64,000 nucleotides of DNA, taken from the NCBI GenBank assembly GCA_015847255.1, contig JADLZK010002761.1, positions 372,001 to 436,000 of the forward strand, read 5' to 3'. Below are positions 34,742 through 46,702 of this stretch, one piece after another. Source of the stretch: Hyparrhenia diplandra (Eukaryota; Streptophyta; Magnoliopsida; Poales; Poaceae). The notes under the pieces were generated by a model. The model did no database searches. It was given only the letters and a program-made list of their open reading frames with translations, and had not been told where the DNA came from. Numbering within the stretch: position 1 is the stretch's first letter; each line of letters starts with the position of its first letter. The position numbers and the translations under genes are program-made.

Positions 34742-35462
34742 CTGTGAGAGGGTTGGTAGGAGGTTAATTGTGGAGCCTGTAGAGGATCCTCTAATTTGTA
34801 TGTGTGGAGGACTTGTTCTGTTGTTGTATCTACTATTATTGAGAAGAGTTGCTAAAAAGGGGTGAAAGAAATTTTCACGCCCCCTCGTCTTTCCTACATA
34901 TACGTGAATGGCTTTTGGTGTATTCATTATGTTGTTAGGCATCACTTGGCTGGTATGGTATCTGCAAGAAAACAATAACTAGCCTCTTGCATGATCTTTG
35001 GCATGGTTTTAGGTTTTGAGTGTGTGTCTTGTTGCATGTATGTGTATGTGTGTGTGCATTGTTGTTTCAAAGTTCGGACACTGTTCTAATTGAGCCATTC
35101 TAATTTCTTTTTAAGTATCATGAACATTGTTTTTTTTAAAAGAATTTATTGCTTTTGGGTTTGTTTAAGTTTCTAAATCCCAATTGTTGTGGTTCTAATT
35201 CACAAATTGGTTATATAAGTTTACTCAAATCATCTCCAAGAGTTTGCTATTTTTTAACCTCGATAAATATTGCCAACTTTGAAAAAAATTTGCCAAGCTA
35301 AAAAATGAGTCCATCTCCAGGAGTTTGGCAAAATTCACTACTCAAAATCAAAGTTTTTAACTATTTAAATATAATAATGAAAAAAATAAAGAAAACACTT
35401 ATGGAAAGTGAACACTATTTTTTTTTCACAAATTAATCAAGCCCATATTTGAAAACTATCGG
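34742..35462. other. KIB copy 4 3' UTR and spacer
   Basis: 34742-35060 keeps the KIB 3' UTR landmarks (TGTGGAGCCTGTAGAGGATCC, GTGAAAGAAATTTTCACGCC, GGTATCTGCAAGAAAACAAT). The rest is AT-rich up to the hAT target duplication. Confidence 0.5.
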
Positions 35463-35470
35463 TTTCCCAT

Positions 35471-36503
35471 TAAAGATGTGCATCGGGCCGGCGCCGGCAC
35501 GGCCGGGCCCGGGCCCTTAGGCACGGCACGGTCAGGCACGGGCTTGACTGGCCCGCTGGGCCGTGTCGGGCCGTGTACCGTGCCTTGGGTCGGCCCGTGC
35601 ACGGCCCACGGCCTACTTTCGTCTTAGGGCCGCCCAAATAGCACGGGGCCCACTGTTACACCAGGCCGGCCCGAGCACGTTTTACAAAAAAACACCGTAA
35701 ACAAAAAAAGAATTTCAAACCGATCTCGAGAAAAACATGATCTCAAAAAATATCATATTTCAAATATGTACCGTAAAAACTTGGCCTTTGAGAGTGAATT
35801 TGAAACTGATATGTATTGCATATAAGATAAAGGAAATATGTACCATATAAGATAACACAGGCACACAACATATAAGATAAAGGAAACTTGAAACGTGAGA
35901 GTGCAATGCCGCCTCATTAAAAAAACCTTCCCGGGTAAAACTCACACCTCGTGAGATAAAACCCCAGGAAGGAAAAGAGTACGGCCTCACAGTTCAAGTT
36001 TCTTGTTAATCCATATAATAAGATCAAAAGTACTTAAGTTATTACAAAACAGACTCAACTCACTCAGCCTCTCAGCTCTCAATAGTTTCAACACTCTCAA
36101 CTCACAAGACTCCAACAGCTCTCACAGCTCTCACTCTCAGCAGGCTAGCAGCACAAAGAAGACTACATCAAGAACTACACCAGTTCACATGAGCAAGCCA
36201 GCCAAGTCTTCATATCCAACACCAAAGAATAATGTAGGAAGAGTACATAATAGACACAAGAACAACAAATCAAGTCTCGGATCACCAACAGTCTCAAACT
36301 CATAAGACCCCATTACCAAGAGTACAAGTGAGAAGTGACTTACCAGGAGTCACTACTGAGATCACCAACAGTCACAAGAGTTCCATCTCTAGCACCAGCA
36401 GTCAAGTATTAAGTTGTTCCATCTCCAAGACTACAAGCACAATTAATCAGTCAAGATTACACCAGTCACAAGTACATCAGTAATACCATAGTATTACTTA
36501 CCA
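35471..36503. repeat. Left subterminal region of the hAT element
   Basis: The first 180 bp are GC-rich with repeated GGGCC/GGCACGG motifs, mirrored at 60990-61199. The rest is 3' UTR of the transposase gene, rich in CA/TC simple sequence (36060-36480), with no other gene. Confidence 0.65.
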
Positions 36504-38716
36504 TTAGGTGGATCCAACTCTTTCATCCCCAGGGCCATCATCATCAAAAAAGGTGTTCTCATAGTATTCTTCCAAGCCTTTGTCCTCTGCTCCCTCTTGT
36601 GCCCTTTCAGCACCCAGCTCCCAGTCCTTGACCAAGACCAGCTGCTCAACGGTCTCTGGAGTCATTGCTCGACGACGTTCCTCGATTATCCTGCCAGACA
36701 AACTAAAACAAGACTCCGAAGAGGTAGTTGAAGCAGGAACAACAATAATGTCTTTAGCCATAAGAGAAAGAACTGGGTAGGTTAGTTTATGATCATGCCA
36801 CCAGTTAAGGATATCAAAATTATCATCAACTGCTGCAACATTATCAGCATCAAGGTAAGTACTAAGCTCAGAGAGACCAGAAGATGACAGAGATGCACCA
36901 TTTGAATTACCAGAAGAGGATGAGTTTCCTCCAAAAATTCTGCCCCATGCCTGTTTTCTCTTACCTGTCAGTCCAGATGGATGGGTGGTGCTTGATGGTC
37001 TAGTTTGCACCAAACTTTTTGTCATACTTGTCATATAGTTTATACAATTCAGTTTTAATTTCATCATAATAATCTGTTGTAAGAAGTTTTGGCAAAAGGT
37101 TCCATCAATTCAAGTGTTTTTCAGTAAACCTCTAAGTTTAGCCCTTGGATCCAGAACAAATGCAAAAGAGTACAGCAGGGGTACAGTCTTCCAGTACTTA
37201 AGAAATTTAGCCTTCATAGGCTTGATAACATCATAAAGTAGACTATCTTTTTCATTATCATGGAAATGCATTGCAATCTCAATCAAGTGGTGCCATACCA
37301 AAGGACTAGTGGGGTAATAAACAATTTAAAGGACACATTTTGACTCATAAAACTGCTTTTTTAGGAACTTGAAAACCTTATTAGCTTGGTGCCGGTGTTG
37401 ACCATGTATAAGTTGATAGCAATGTTAGAATTGATGAAAACAAGTAAACACATTTTTATATGGCAGCAGATGAATAAGCATAAGAAAGGTGGAGTTCCAT
37501 CTAACATCCATGTCCAAATTAAACTTCCTAGGTGTCATTCCTTGTGCTTGACAGTACTTTTTGAACTGTGCAATGCGTTGATTAGATGCATTTAAAAAAA
37601 CAATAGCAGTTCTAAGAACCTCAAGCAAAGGTGCAATTTTTTCCAAGCCAGCTTTCACAATCAAGTTAAGAACATGGCAAACACAAACCACGATGCACAA
37701 CAAAAGTACCGCTTTATGTCAGGATCTAGTGGAGAAACATCAAAACCAAGGTAACCATCAAGCCGAGGTGTCAAAATTTACATAGCGGTGGTATTAGCGG
37801 ATGCATTATCTAGGGTAACAGATACTACCTTATCTTGCAGGCCCCAATCCCTAAGACAATCAATAATTTTTCCTGCAATGTTTTCACCACTGTGATTGGC
37901 CTCCATTAGTTTGAAACCAATCACAGATTTCCTCATTTCCCAATCAGCAGAGACATAGTGAGCCACAACACTAACATAATCTTCCTTAGCATTGCCAGAC
38001 CATATATCAGATGTCAAACTAACAGAAGACACACCAGCCATGATAACATTTTTAACATGCTGCATTTGTTCATTAAAAAGCTTATTGAGGTCCCTAGAAG
38101 TGGACCATCTAGAAACCCTTTTGTATCTAGGATTGTGGGCACGTTGAATGTACTCATCCCAAGCACTATTATCAGCAATAGAAATAGGCAAATCCAACCT
38201 AGCAATCAATCTGCAAAGTTCCATCCTAGCAACATTGCTATTGTACTCCCAATTCCTAAAAGACCCATCAGAGTTCATAGCAAGTCTAGTTTGTACCAGA
38301 TTAGCTTTATCAATTTTAGAATTGCATGATCTGATATGCCTAATCAAATGACCAGTTCCATTAGCTGAATTTCCAGACAAACGAGATTTGCAAGCCTTAC
38401 AAACAGCAATTACCTTATCCTCCCCATCAACTATCTCTTCCTCTTCATCAAAGAATGCCCACACCGGAGCACGGCGCCTGCTAATCTTGCCTTTGCGTTT
38501 GCCTAGGCGAGAAGATCCCACAGCTGGTGTTGCTGCATCACTGGGAGCAGTAGGGGCAGAAGGAGTACCCCGACCACCACCCAACAGAACATCATCATCT
38601 CCCATTCCAATGTCGTCCTCGTCATCAGGGATCTGCCCAAGCTCATGGAGCTCATCGTTGATGGTCATGCCCTCATCATCATCGTCGCCGCCCAGGACAT
38701 GCCCGCGTTTCTTCAT
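36504..38716 (-). pseudogene. hAT transposase, degenerate
   Basis: Starts at 38716 with an acidic N terminus. A BED-type zinc finger follows at residues about 85-135 (VCKACKSRLS, then GHLIRHIRSC). The catalytic fold includes SLTSDIWSGNAKEDYVSVVA and VSVTLDNASANTTAM. A TAA follows at 37778 and the frame changes near 37700 (HVLNLIVKAGLEKIAPLL, then VRWNSTFLML). More stops lie near 37330-37425 and 37110. The C-terminal hAT dimerisation domain is well conserved at 36600-36780 (IIVVPASTTSSESCFSLSGR, then MTPETVEQLVLVKDW). The family cuts and pastes elements by a DDE/RNase H-like transposase. Multiple stops and a retrotransposon in its leader make it inactive. Confidence 0.85.
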
Positions 38717-39214
38717 CCTCTCGGCACCAGTTCCTCACGGAGTGCGGCACCAGCACAATGGCGGTTCCCTGCACTACCAGAGCCCGGCGCCGGAGAGGAC
38801 AGCGAGAGCAACAAGCAAGACAGGGCAGCGAGACCGACAAGCAAGAATGCACCCGGACAAAGAAGAACAACGAGAGCTAGAAGACAGGGGAGGACAGGGC
38901 AGCGAGAGGAGCAAGCAACGAGCAAGTCCAGATCCCAGACAACCGAGAGCAACGAGCCAACGACCAACGAGCAAGCAACGAGACGGACAAAACCGCGACT
39001 TACCTCTCACCGAAGACGGATAGACGGAGCCCAACTTTACCCGACGTTGTCGCCGCCGTGGATCTTGGAGAACGCCGCCATCGCGCCGGGAGGAGGGAGA
39101 TCAAGGGCAGATCAGGGAGGATCCGTCTACCGTCGGCGTCGGACGACGCGAGGAAGGCGAGAATCAGGGCGGACAGAGGGGAATCGGCGCGGGGGGATTA
39201 GGGTTTGGGGAGGG
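38717..39214 (-). promoter_or_regulatory. Leader of the hAT transposase gene with short upstream ORF and intron
   Basis: On the minus strand the leader contains a 14-codon upstream reading frame (MAAFSKIHGGDNVG) near 39066. A donor GAGAG|GTAAGT follows near 39000 and a plausible acceptor TAGTGCAG near 38775. The gypsy element at 39215 was inserted upstream of the uORF, separating the promoter near 60970 from the coding region. Confidence 0.45.
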
Positions 39215-40999
39215 TGTTGACACTTGTTATACTATAAATTTTAAGTTATTTAATATGAATTAAGGGCTAAAGTCAAAGACTAAACATAAGTCTAGGGGTC
39301 TAACTAACATAATTCCACGAGTTTTGGTATTCTGTGACTTTCCAGGGACTTGATAGGAAAATGCAGAGAACAATGGAGAAGGTTCTAGAATATACAAGAC
39401 TTATACAAGACAAATAAAGACCAAACTTATCCGTGAAGCAAATCAACCCGAAAAGTGGACTAAAACATTCTAGAAGATACCGAGGACACCGAGAAGACGG
39501 AAGCCGAGGTGGCACTCCATCCTGGCGGCCGCCAGTGCCACATAGGCCGGCCGCCAGGTGGGGTCACCCAATCAGCCTCACATTTTTATGTCGGTTTACC
39601 ACCGACCTTGAGGTTGTATCTATACCGTTGTTGAAGGTCGGTTTGATCCAAGGGTTGATGTTCATCGCCAAGTACTATATAAGAAGACCAGCTGACCCTA
39701 AGGCTAAGAACAATTTCATTATCAATCATATTCATCCAAGTCCAGCCAAGTCTAGACCTTAGCTCTAGTTCATACTAGAAGTAGATTAGCTACATAACTA
39801 GTTCTAATTGAAGATCAAGTTCATCTTGAGTTCCCCGATAGTCAAGAAGTAGCAAGGATCGTTCTTGAGACTTCTCTCTTGTATTCAATCTGTAAGTTTT
39901 TCTTATATTTAGAATATAATTGTTATGGCTTTGATCTTTATAATTATTATATTCTTGTTGCTATGTGTTTATGCTTGCTATGATTATATATTTAGTTTAG
40001 TAAGATTGCTTTATATTTTATACATGGAATTGTATAGCACTCATATAGATGATCACTATTTGGGTGATAAGCAATGTGTAAACGTGGTGTTTATACAACG
40101 TTTATCTGCAATTGCACCCTACATTCTGGGTCGTGTGGTAGATCGCGGGGGTGACAGCCCTGTTGAGTCCTTTGGAGTCCACCCTCCGAATGTAGGACAC
40201 GTCGAGCTTTTAATTACGAAGATAAACAAGTTTTGTCCTTGCTTGTCTTTTGGTAATGCTTGCCATGTATAGAAGTAATCTAATCTTGCCATGATAGCTA
40301 GATGTATTGCACTAATTATAGTATTCATAGATGTATATTAATTAAGAGTATCTTAGGAATATTCATTCTAGTCTAATTTATAACATGCTAATTACTTGTA
40401 TGATATTAGTGGCATAGGTTAATCCTAGACTTGGACAATTATCATTATATTATTTATCTTTATCTTGGACTTATCCTGTTGAGTTATGTTTGATGCTCAT
40501 GGCTACTCGCATTATAATATTGTAAAGTGAATGATCTCATAAATAAATCATATTATAAAATCATTAGATAGCTCTTATCTCTCTACCTTTCCATAGACTC
40601 CCTTCCCCTGTGGTAAAATATAAATACAATACCGGATTACTCCGGTGAAGTGCTACAATTGGTATTTCTATCCGTGTGCTTTTGAGATATCATGTTCAAT
40701 CTTTTATCAAGGCCAATCTATAAATATCATGCCCCGCATTTCTTTGAGCGTTATTGCTAGGGTGACAGACTAGTGTATAGGTAATGCCTAGAAATGAGTG
40801 GTATACCTTGAGTTCATATCCCGTGAGATTAATTCCACTATGGATAATGTGGCTAAGCTACATCCCACTACTAACACCGCCTAACTTCACTTTATTGGAT
40901 CATGAGGTTAATCCCATATCCAAGCTAACATGATTAGATAGATATCCCATATATATTTCTCTCGCCTTCCTAATTAGGATCGTGTTAGAAATATCAACA
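39215..40999 (+). repeat. 5' LTR of the gag/protease gypsy element
   Basis: 1785 bp. The promoter is suggested by CTATATAAG near 39676. A 115-codon open frame (39925-40272) is shared with the other LTR copies. Just inside the LTR, GTGCCGTTCTTGGGAAGG resembles a decayed gypsy primer-binding region of the TGGCGCCGTTGCCGGGG type. Confidence 0.88.
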
Positions 41000-41404
41000 A
41001 GCATTCAAAGTGCCGTTCTTGGGAAGGCGTAGTCTATTTAGAGAAAATAAATTTTATTTTGGCTTTGTTTTTCAAAACTTTCCTAGTTTGGGAGAGCATA
41101 GTCAATCTTTCTATCTTTGAAAATGTGTTTCCAAAACTTCAAAAGTTTTTCTAGTATTTCTTTTCAACTATCTTAGTTTGGGAGGGTATTAGCTAAAACT
41201 TAGATGTTGTTATTCCTAATTAAGTTGGTATTATTTCGACTTACTAGTTAGAAAGGGTGCTAGCCGAAAATCCTATAAACACATCACATAAGGAAACAAG
41301 AGAGATCACTTTACATCACCTAATGCATTGAGGACCCATTATCACATACTCAAACAGGTTCAACCCTTTTTCTATTTTGTTTTTATCTTTTTGCGGGGGA
41401 GTGT

Positions 41405-42721
41405 ATGAATAGAAATCTTCGTAGAAAATTTTATTGAAGATCCCGAGAAATTAATCAGGCAGGCAAAAGCAAATCTCGACAAACTCCAGCTCCTACATTA
41501 CCATCATCATCATCATCCGAGACACTAAAGTCTACTTGAATTGGAAGTTAATCAAGTTAATAGAAATTTGACATCCGAATTTGAAGCTATGGCAACCAAG
41601 ACACTTCGTGAATTTTCAGCTCCTACCACGGACAATATTCTTGTTGGACCGGAGGTAGAGATTGGAGACAAGGGCTTTGAACTTAAGCCGGGGCTCATTA
41701 ATATGGTGCAATCAAGTCAGTTTTGTGGAAAGGCACATGAAGATACTAGTGCTCATCTCCAACACTTTTCGGAGATCTGCAAAGACATTCACTATGAAGA
41801 ATGTATCCAAGGATGCAATCTTGCTTCGTCTTTTTCCATTCTCACAATTGGGAAGAGCTAAGCAATGGTTTTATGCTACAAAAGATAAGAATACAACATG
41901 GGATATATGTTCCACATGACCTTTCTAGCAAAGTTCTTTCCGATAGGCAAGACAAATGCCTTAAGGGGAAGATATCAAATTTTCAACAACAAAGATGATG
42001 AATCGCCCCACGAAGCATGGGAGGCGTTTTCAAGAATATATTTCAGAATGTCCACACCATGGGATGGAGAAGTGGTTGTTAATGCGGACTTTCTATCATG
42101 GGCTTGTTCCGGTGCTCGTGAAACTATGGATCTTTGCGGTGGTGGTGCTTTCTTATCACTTACAATTACAAAAGCTACAGAGCTTGTGGAGAAGATGGCT
42201 TCCAATCAAGGTTGGAGTGAAGAACGTCAAACTCGCAAGAGAGGAATGCACCAGCTTTAAAGAAGTAGATATGCTATCCGCTAAAATGGATCTTATTATG
42301 AAGAAGCTAGAAGATAGAGAATCTCAAACCAAGGCGTTGATGCAAATCCAAGACTCATGCATGACATGTGAAGAATGTGGAAACTTAGGCCACACTTTGG
42401 AAAGAATTGTCCAGAGATCATAGAGGATATTAATTTCATCAATAACAACAATAACAATTTCCGTCCTCGCCAGAATCAAGGTTGGAACCAACAGAGGGCC
42501 AATTATCGAGTAATTATCAAGGCAATTACCAAGGTAACAATCAAGGTAACAATTTCAATAATTATCAACCTTCTTTGAGAGATTTGGTTGTTAACCAAGG
42601 AAAAACTATGGAGAATCTGTCAAGAAAGATAGCAACTAATGATAAAGCTCTTGAACTCATCAACACTCGTCTAGAAAGTTTTTCTTCAGCCTATCAAGAA
42701 TCAGCAGTTTTAATAAAATGA
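41405..42721 (+). pseudogene. gag of the gag/protease gypsy element, frameshifted
   Basis: The probable start is ATG at 41405. The frame shifts shortly after and reads EFEAMATKTLREFSAP, FELKPGLINMVQSSQFCG and AHLQHFSEICKDIHYEE. It continues through other frames with RLFPFSQLGRAKQWFYATKD, FLAKFFPIGKTNALRGR and ISECPHHGMEKWLLMRTFYH. A CCHC knuckle (CEECGNLGH, then GKNCPE one frame over) lies near 42366-42420. This is the gypsy Retrotrans_gag arrangement and most resembles Athila-type gags. About five indels separate the frames. Confidence 0.75.
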
Positions 42722-42889
42722 TAGAATCTCAGATTTCTCGCTTATACGTTCCACTAACCACACCAGAAAGATTCCGGGGCAGCCGGAAGAATTAGAAAAC
42801 CGCAAATCTTGTCGATATCTATAATGCGGTCGTTACTATAGAGAGACCTCGGGGGGAGTTGTTGGTTAGATGACTCAATGCCATCTAAA

Positions 42890-43880
42890 AAGGAAGATCC
42901 AGAAGACCGGTCATTACAATCAAAATTGGACACCTCACATTCAACAATGCTCTCTGTGATTTTGGCTCAAGCGTCAACATTATACCCAAGGTAATTTATG
43001 AAAAGCTTTATAGTGAACCACTTTGGAAAACAAATATGTGCTTGCAGCTTGCAGATCAATCAATTTGTTATCCCGAGGGGATCCTTGAAGATGTATGTGT
43101 GGGAATCAGAAATTCTTATGTCCCAGCAGACTTCGCAGTTATAGATACTGGAAGAAATGAAAGAGCACCAATCATACTCGGAAGACCATTCTTATGCTCA
43201 GCTAAAGCTATTATCTATGCAGACAGTGCAAAGATTATTTTCAATATTAAAGGAAAGAAAGAGAAATTCACTTTCAAGGACAAGGTACACACCTCTCATT
43301 TACTTATCCTCAAGGTAATAATCATTATATTCTAGAAAGAAGATGGAACCTTATAATCGAATAGAAGGAGGAATCACAATCGAACAAGAACAAGATGGCA
43401 CAGACCTACAAAGGTAATGGTACTAAATAAAATTAAATCTTATAATGAACATTTATTGCGTCTCCAATGCTACGTCAAGAAGATGATCCGGTACACCTAC
43501 TATTCATTGTTCTATTAATCGTGGAATTTTTATAATACATATTGCGATCTTTGGATCCGGAATTAATCTAATGGCAAAGGTTACATATGAATTATTATTT
43601 GAAAATTGCCGTTGCAACCAACATATGTGCAAATGTAGATGGATGGAGACCAATCTTATAGAGTTTCTGAAGGAATTGCAAAAGATGTGCCGCTTAAGAT
43701 TATGGATCACTATGTTCTCACCGACTTTGTAGTCATGGACATGGGAAAGGAAGAAGACCCTCCAATAGTGCTTGGGAGACCGTTCCTTAACACCACACGT
43801 GCAATCATTTACATCCATACGGGAGAGATACATTTCCAATTTCCTAAAGAGAAGGTACGAGTTTACTTTTAATGATTTAC
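42890..43880 (+). pseudogene. Aspartic protease-like region, apparently duplicated
   Basis: Two similar segments follow gag. The first (43036-43300) reads ADQSICYPEGILEDVCVGI, PADFAVIDTGRNERAPIILG and RPFLCSAKAIIY. The second (43639-43870) reads VPLKIMDHYVLTDFVVMDMG, PPIVLGRPFLNTTRAI and IHFQFP. Each is the ILGRPFL block that follows the active site in plant gypsy proteases. The candidate catalytic segment is LCDFGSSVN-like near 42957. Frames are interrupted. Confidence 0.65.
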
Positions 43881-45718
43881 AATGAATATACAAATCGAGG
43901 GGAGAAGCGGGGGACAAATCGTCGCCGCCATAATAAGAAATGGATTAAGAATCCAGAAGATGGTATAATGATACCAACAGATTCAATACTAGGACATCAT
44001 CTTAAAGGACACAAAGAAGCCATGAAGAAATTAGATAAGGAAATAAAGGAAGAATCAGATACATCAAGGAAAAGCTTGCTCGACTTTCACCAGAAAAGAC
44101 AGTTTGTCTCATGTAAGTGTGTGTTCTCGAGGAATTAGGAGAATCATGGGAAGAATATGAGAAAGCACGCCGATGAGTATTGGTAGAATAGAGATCAACA
44201 AGTTTTCTCCTTGTTAAAGGAAGCCAAAAAGAATTAAAAGCTAAAAAGGTAAAGTTTCCTACACTTGAAACATCTATAGAGAAGACGAGAATCAACTACT
44301 CCAAAGAAGAGTACATCATCCAAAAGATGGAGGAAGAAGAAGACATCTCCCGAACATCATCGAGAAGATACTATAGAATCATCAGTACCCAGATTGTGAC
44401 AACCGATATACCATGGGAGTAAAGAACAGAACTTGAAGTCTTGTTGAGAGGACTCAAAATGATGAATCCTCACTACAAGGTAAGAAGGTAAGTTATCTAT
44501 ATTTTAATTTTTTGCATAATTTATTTCCATATCATGTTTATCTTTTCTCGTATTTCATATATGCATTCAAAAATAATAAAAATATTTTATCATTTGTTTT
44601 GAGAAAACTTTTAAGCCCCATGCTAGTATCCCCCGAGGTTAAATACCTCTAGGCTATTTTCTTTGTGGTGGCATAAAAAAAAAATAAAGATAGTTTGTTT
44701 ACGCATAAAACTTTATCTTGCATATAAAAATGATGATAAAATAAATTCAAATATATATATCTCGGGCAACTCAAGCAAAGTGGTTAATCTCTAATGCTTA
44801 ATCAAGTTCCACTAGTTTTGTTGTCTATTTTGAGATTTACAGGTCGGAAGAAGGAAAGATATTTGACACCATCCTTGATGTCAACTACCTCAACCTCTAC
44901 ATCATTGAAGATTACACTCCAATCTAGCTTGGGGAGTGCAACCTCAGTTATCCGGATAAGTATCTTATTATCTTATTATATATATTATTATTAGTTAAAT
45001 ATTTTGCTAGCTAAAGTTTGTTAAGAGTCTAGTTTGTTCTGTTAAGAGGCTAGTAGTTTAAATAATCTTTTGTTTGAGTGAGAATAAAAAGATTGAAGAG
45101 AGAGTGCACACTAAAGTTTACTTTGCTCAACTAAAATAAATCCTAAAATCTGCCAACATGGAGATGATGAATAGTTGCTCCGTTGTTATACTTTTCTAGT
45201 ACCTAGCTTTCAAGCTTAAATTCTCTCGAGATCCATTTACAAAATGCTTGCTCTAAAAGTCTAGGTAATTGACGGATATGATATATGATAGTCTGAGCTG
45301 CTATTTGATCTTACTCCTAGTGACACTAGATTTCGGAGATTTATATTTCGAAAATTGAAAAAAATGCACATGATAAGTTCTTATGTGACAAGAGTGTGAA
45401 CCTCCTACCACGACCATATATACATGCTATTTAAAATTAGGAAAACCTTTTGATTTTTATATATATATAGGCTGCTTGCTTTTACATTGAGTTTATTCAA
45501 TCTTTGTTGACCCTTAGAAACTTATCATCTTTGATCATGCACACTCCACTTTATTCGCTATATCCACTCTACTTATCCACCATATATATATCACTATTAC
45601 TTCACACTAGCCATAAAAAATGTTCTATTCCTATTTTGGGAGAGAGCAACCAAAAATATTTCCTACCTATTCATTGCTAGCCAATATCTTATAAAAGCTC
45701 CATTGCATCTATTTATCT
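43881..45718 (+). other. Non-coding or unrecognised interior of the gag/protease gypsy element
   Basis: There are short lysine-rich frames (for example 43872-44138) but no RT, RNase H or integrase motif. The sequence becomes strongly AT-rich after 44490. It lies where pol would be expected. Confidence 0.55.
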
Positions 45719-45723
45719 CTCAC

Positions 45724-46266
45724 TGTTGGGTGTAAAACTCCAAACAAGTGTATTGATGAATACTTAGTCACAAAATGACTGGTACAACATGTTTTTACAA
45801 GAAGGTCCAGGGGGGGGTATTTATAGGCCCCCTAGCTTCGCGACTCTGGAAGAAATGACAAATGTTACAATGATAAAGTTATCAACTTCTATCTACAAAT
45901 GAAGCCATTCTCGATGTCTTCGCGAACTTTATTCCGTGTTTTCTTCATTCTTTTATACGAACTCTGGCTACGAAGACCTCCCCAGCGAAAAACTTCTTTC
46001 TTGGATCTTTTTCTACGAAGCCATGGGTCGCGAAGGTCTTCTCAATACCTTCGCGTTATATCTTCATGCCGATCTCTCCTTATCTTGAACACCTTCGTAT
46101 AAAACTCTTGTCTTCGAGGTCTTCTCAACACCTTCGCGTTATATCTTCATGCTGATCTCTCCTTATCTTCTATTCTTGCGAATACCTTCGTACAAAACTT
46201 CTGTTTTCATATACGAACTTCAAAGTTTGGGTTAGAAGTTTATGAGAAATAAAGTTGACCCCAACA
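45724..46266 (-). repeat. 3' LTR of the Tat/Grande-like element
   Basis: 543 bp, nearly identical to 57540-58076. Differences are mostly one-base indels in G, A or T runs and a short change near 45832. Confidence 0.88.
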
Positions 46267-46702
46267 AGAAGCCCTCGTGGGCGAAGGCCAACTTCAAAGG
46301 CATGAATCCCACGAAAATTTTAGTAAACTTTGTGATAATAAACATCGTCCCAAACTTTGAAGTTGGGATTCTTGAATTTTGTCAATGCCTTCGCTAAAAA
46401 AATATTTAAAAAATTTTTTGTTTTATTATTATTTTTATTATTTTTATTTTTACAACGGCTAGTTTGATTTGCTTTGACCAATGCGAGTCTATAAATAGCG
46501 GAGACCCCCTATTTTTCTCATCTTTTTCGAAGAGGGAGACCTTGTTGCGTTTTTTCCTTGGAACTACGAAGGTGTTGGTGAAGTTTTGAACTTGAGCGAA
46601 GGTGTTCACTTTTTTTCAACAGAAGGTACTTATTTGTGGTTTCATTTACGTTTTTACGAAGGTATTGGTTTATAAATTATTTTTATTGTGTTATTTTTGC
46701 GG
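46267..46702 (+). promoter_or_regulatory. Region upstream of the antisense accessory gene
   Basis: 436 bp between the Tat 3' LTR and the accessory-gene start. It contains TATA-like TCTATAAATAGCGG near 46490, well placed as a plus-strand promoter, followed by a leader with GAAGGT repeats. This suggests the accessory gene has its own promoter. Confidence 0.5.

Noticed and set aside
38388..39220. Plus-strand ORFs of about 200 codons opposite the hAT leader
   Set aside because: Low-complexity Arg/Gln/Ser-rich translation antisense to the acidic N terminus and leader of the transposase gene; no supporting motif.
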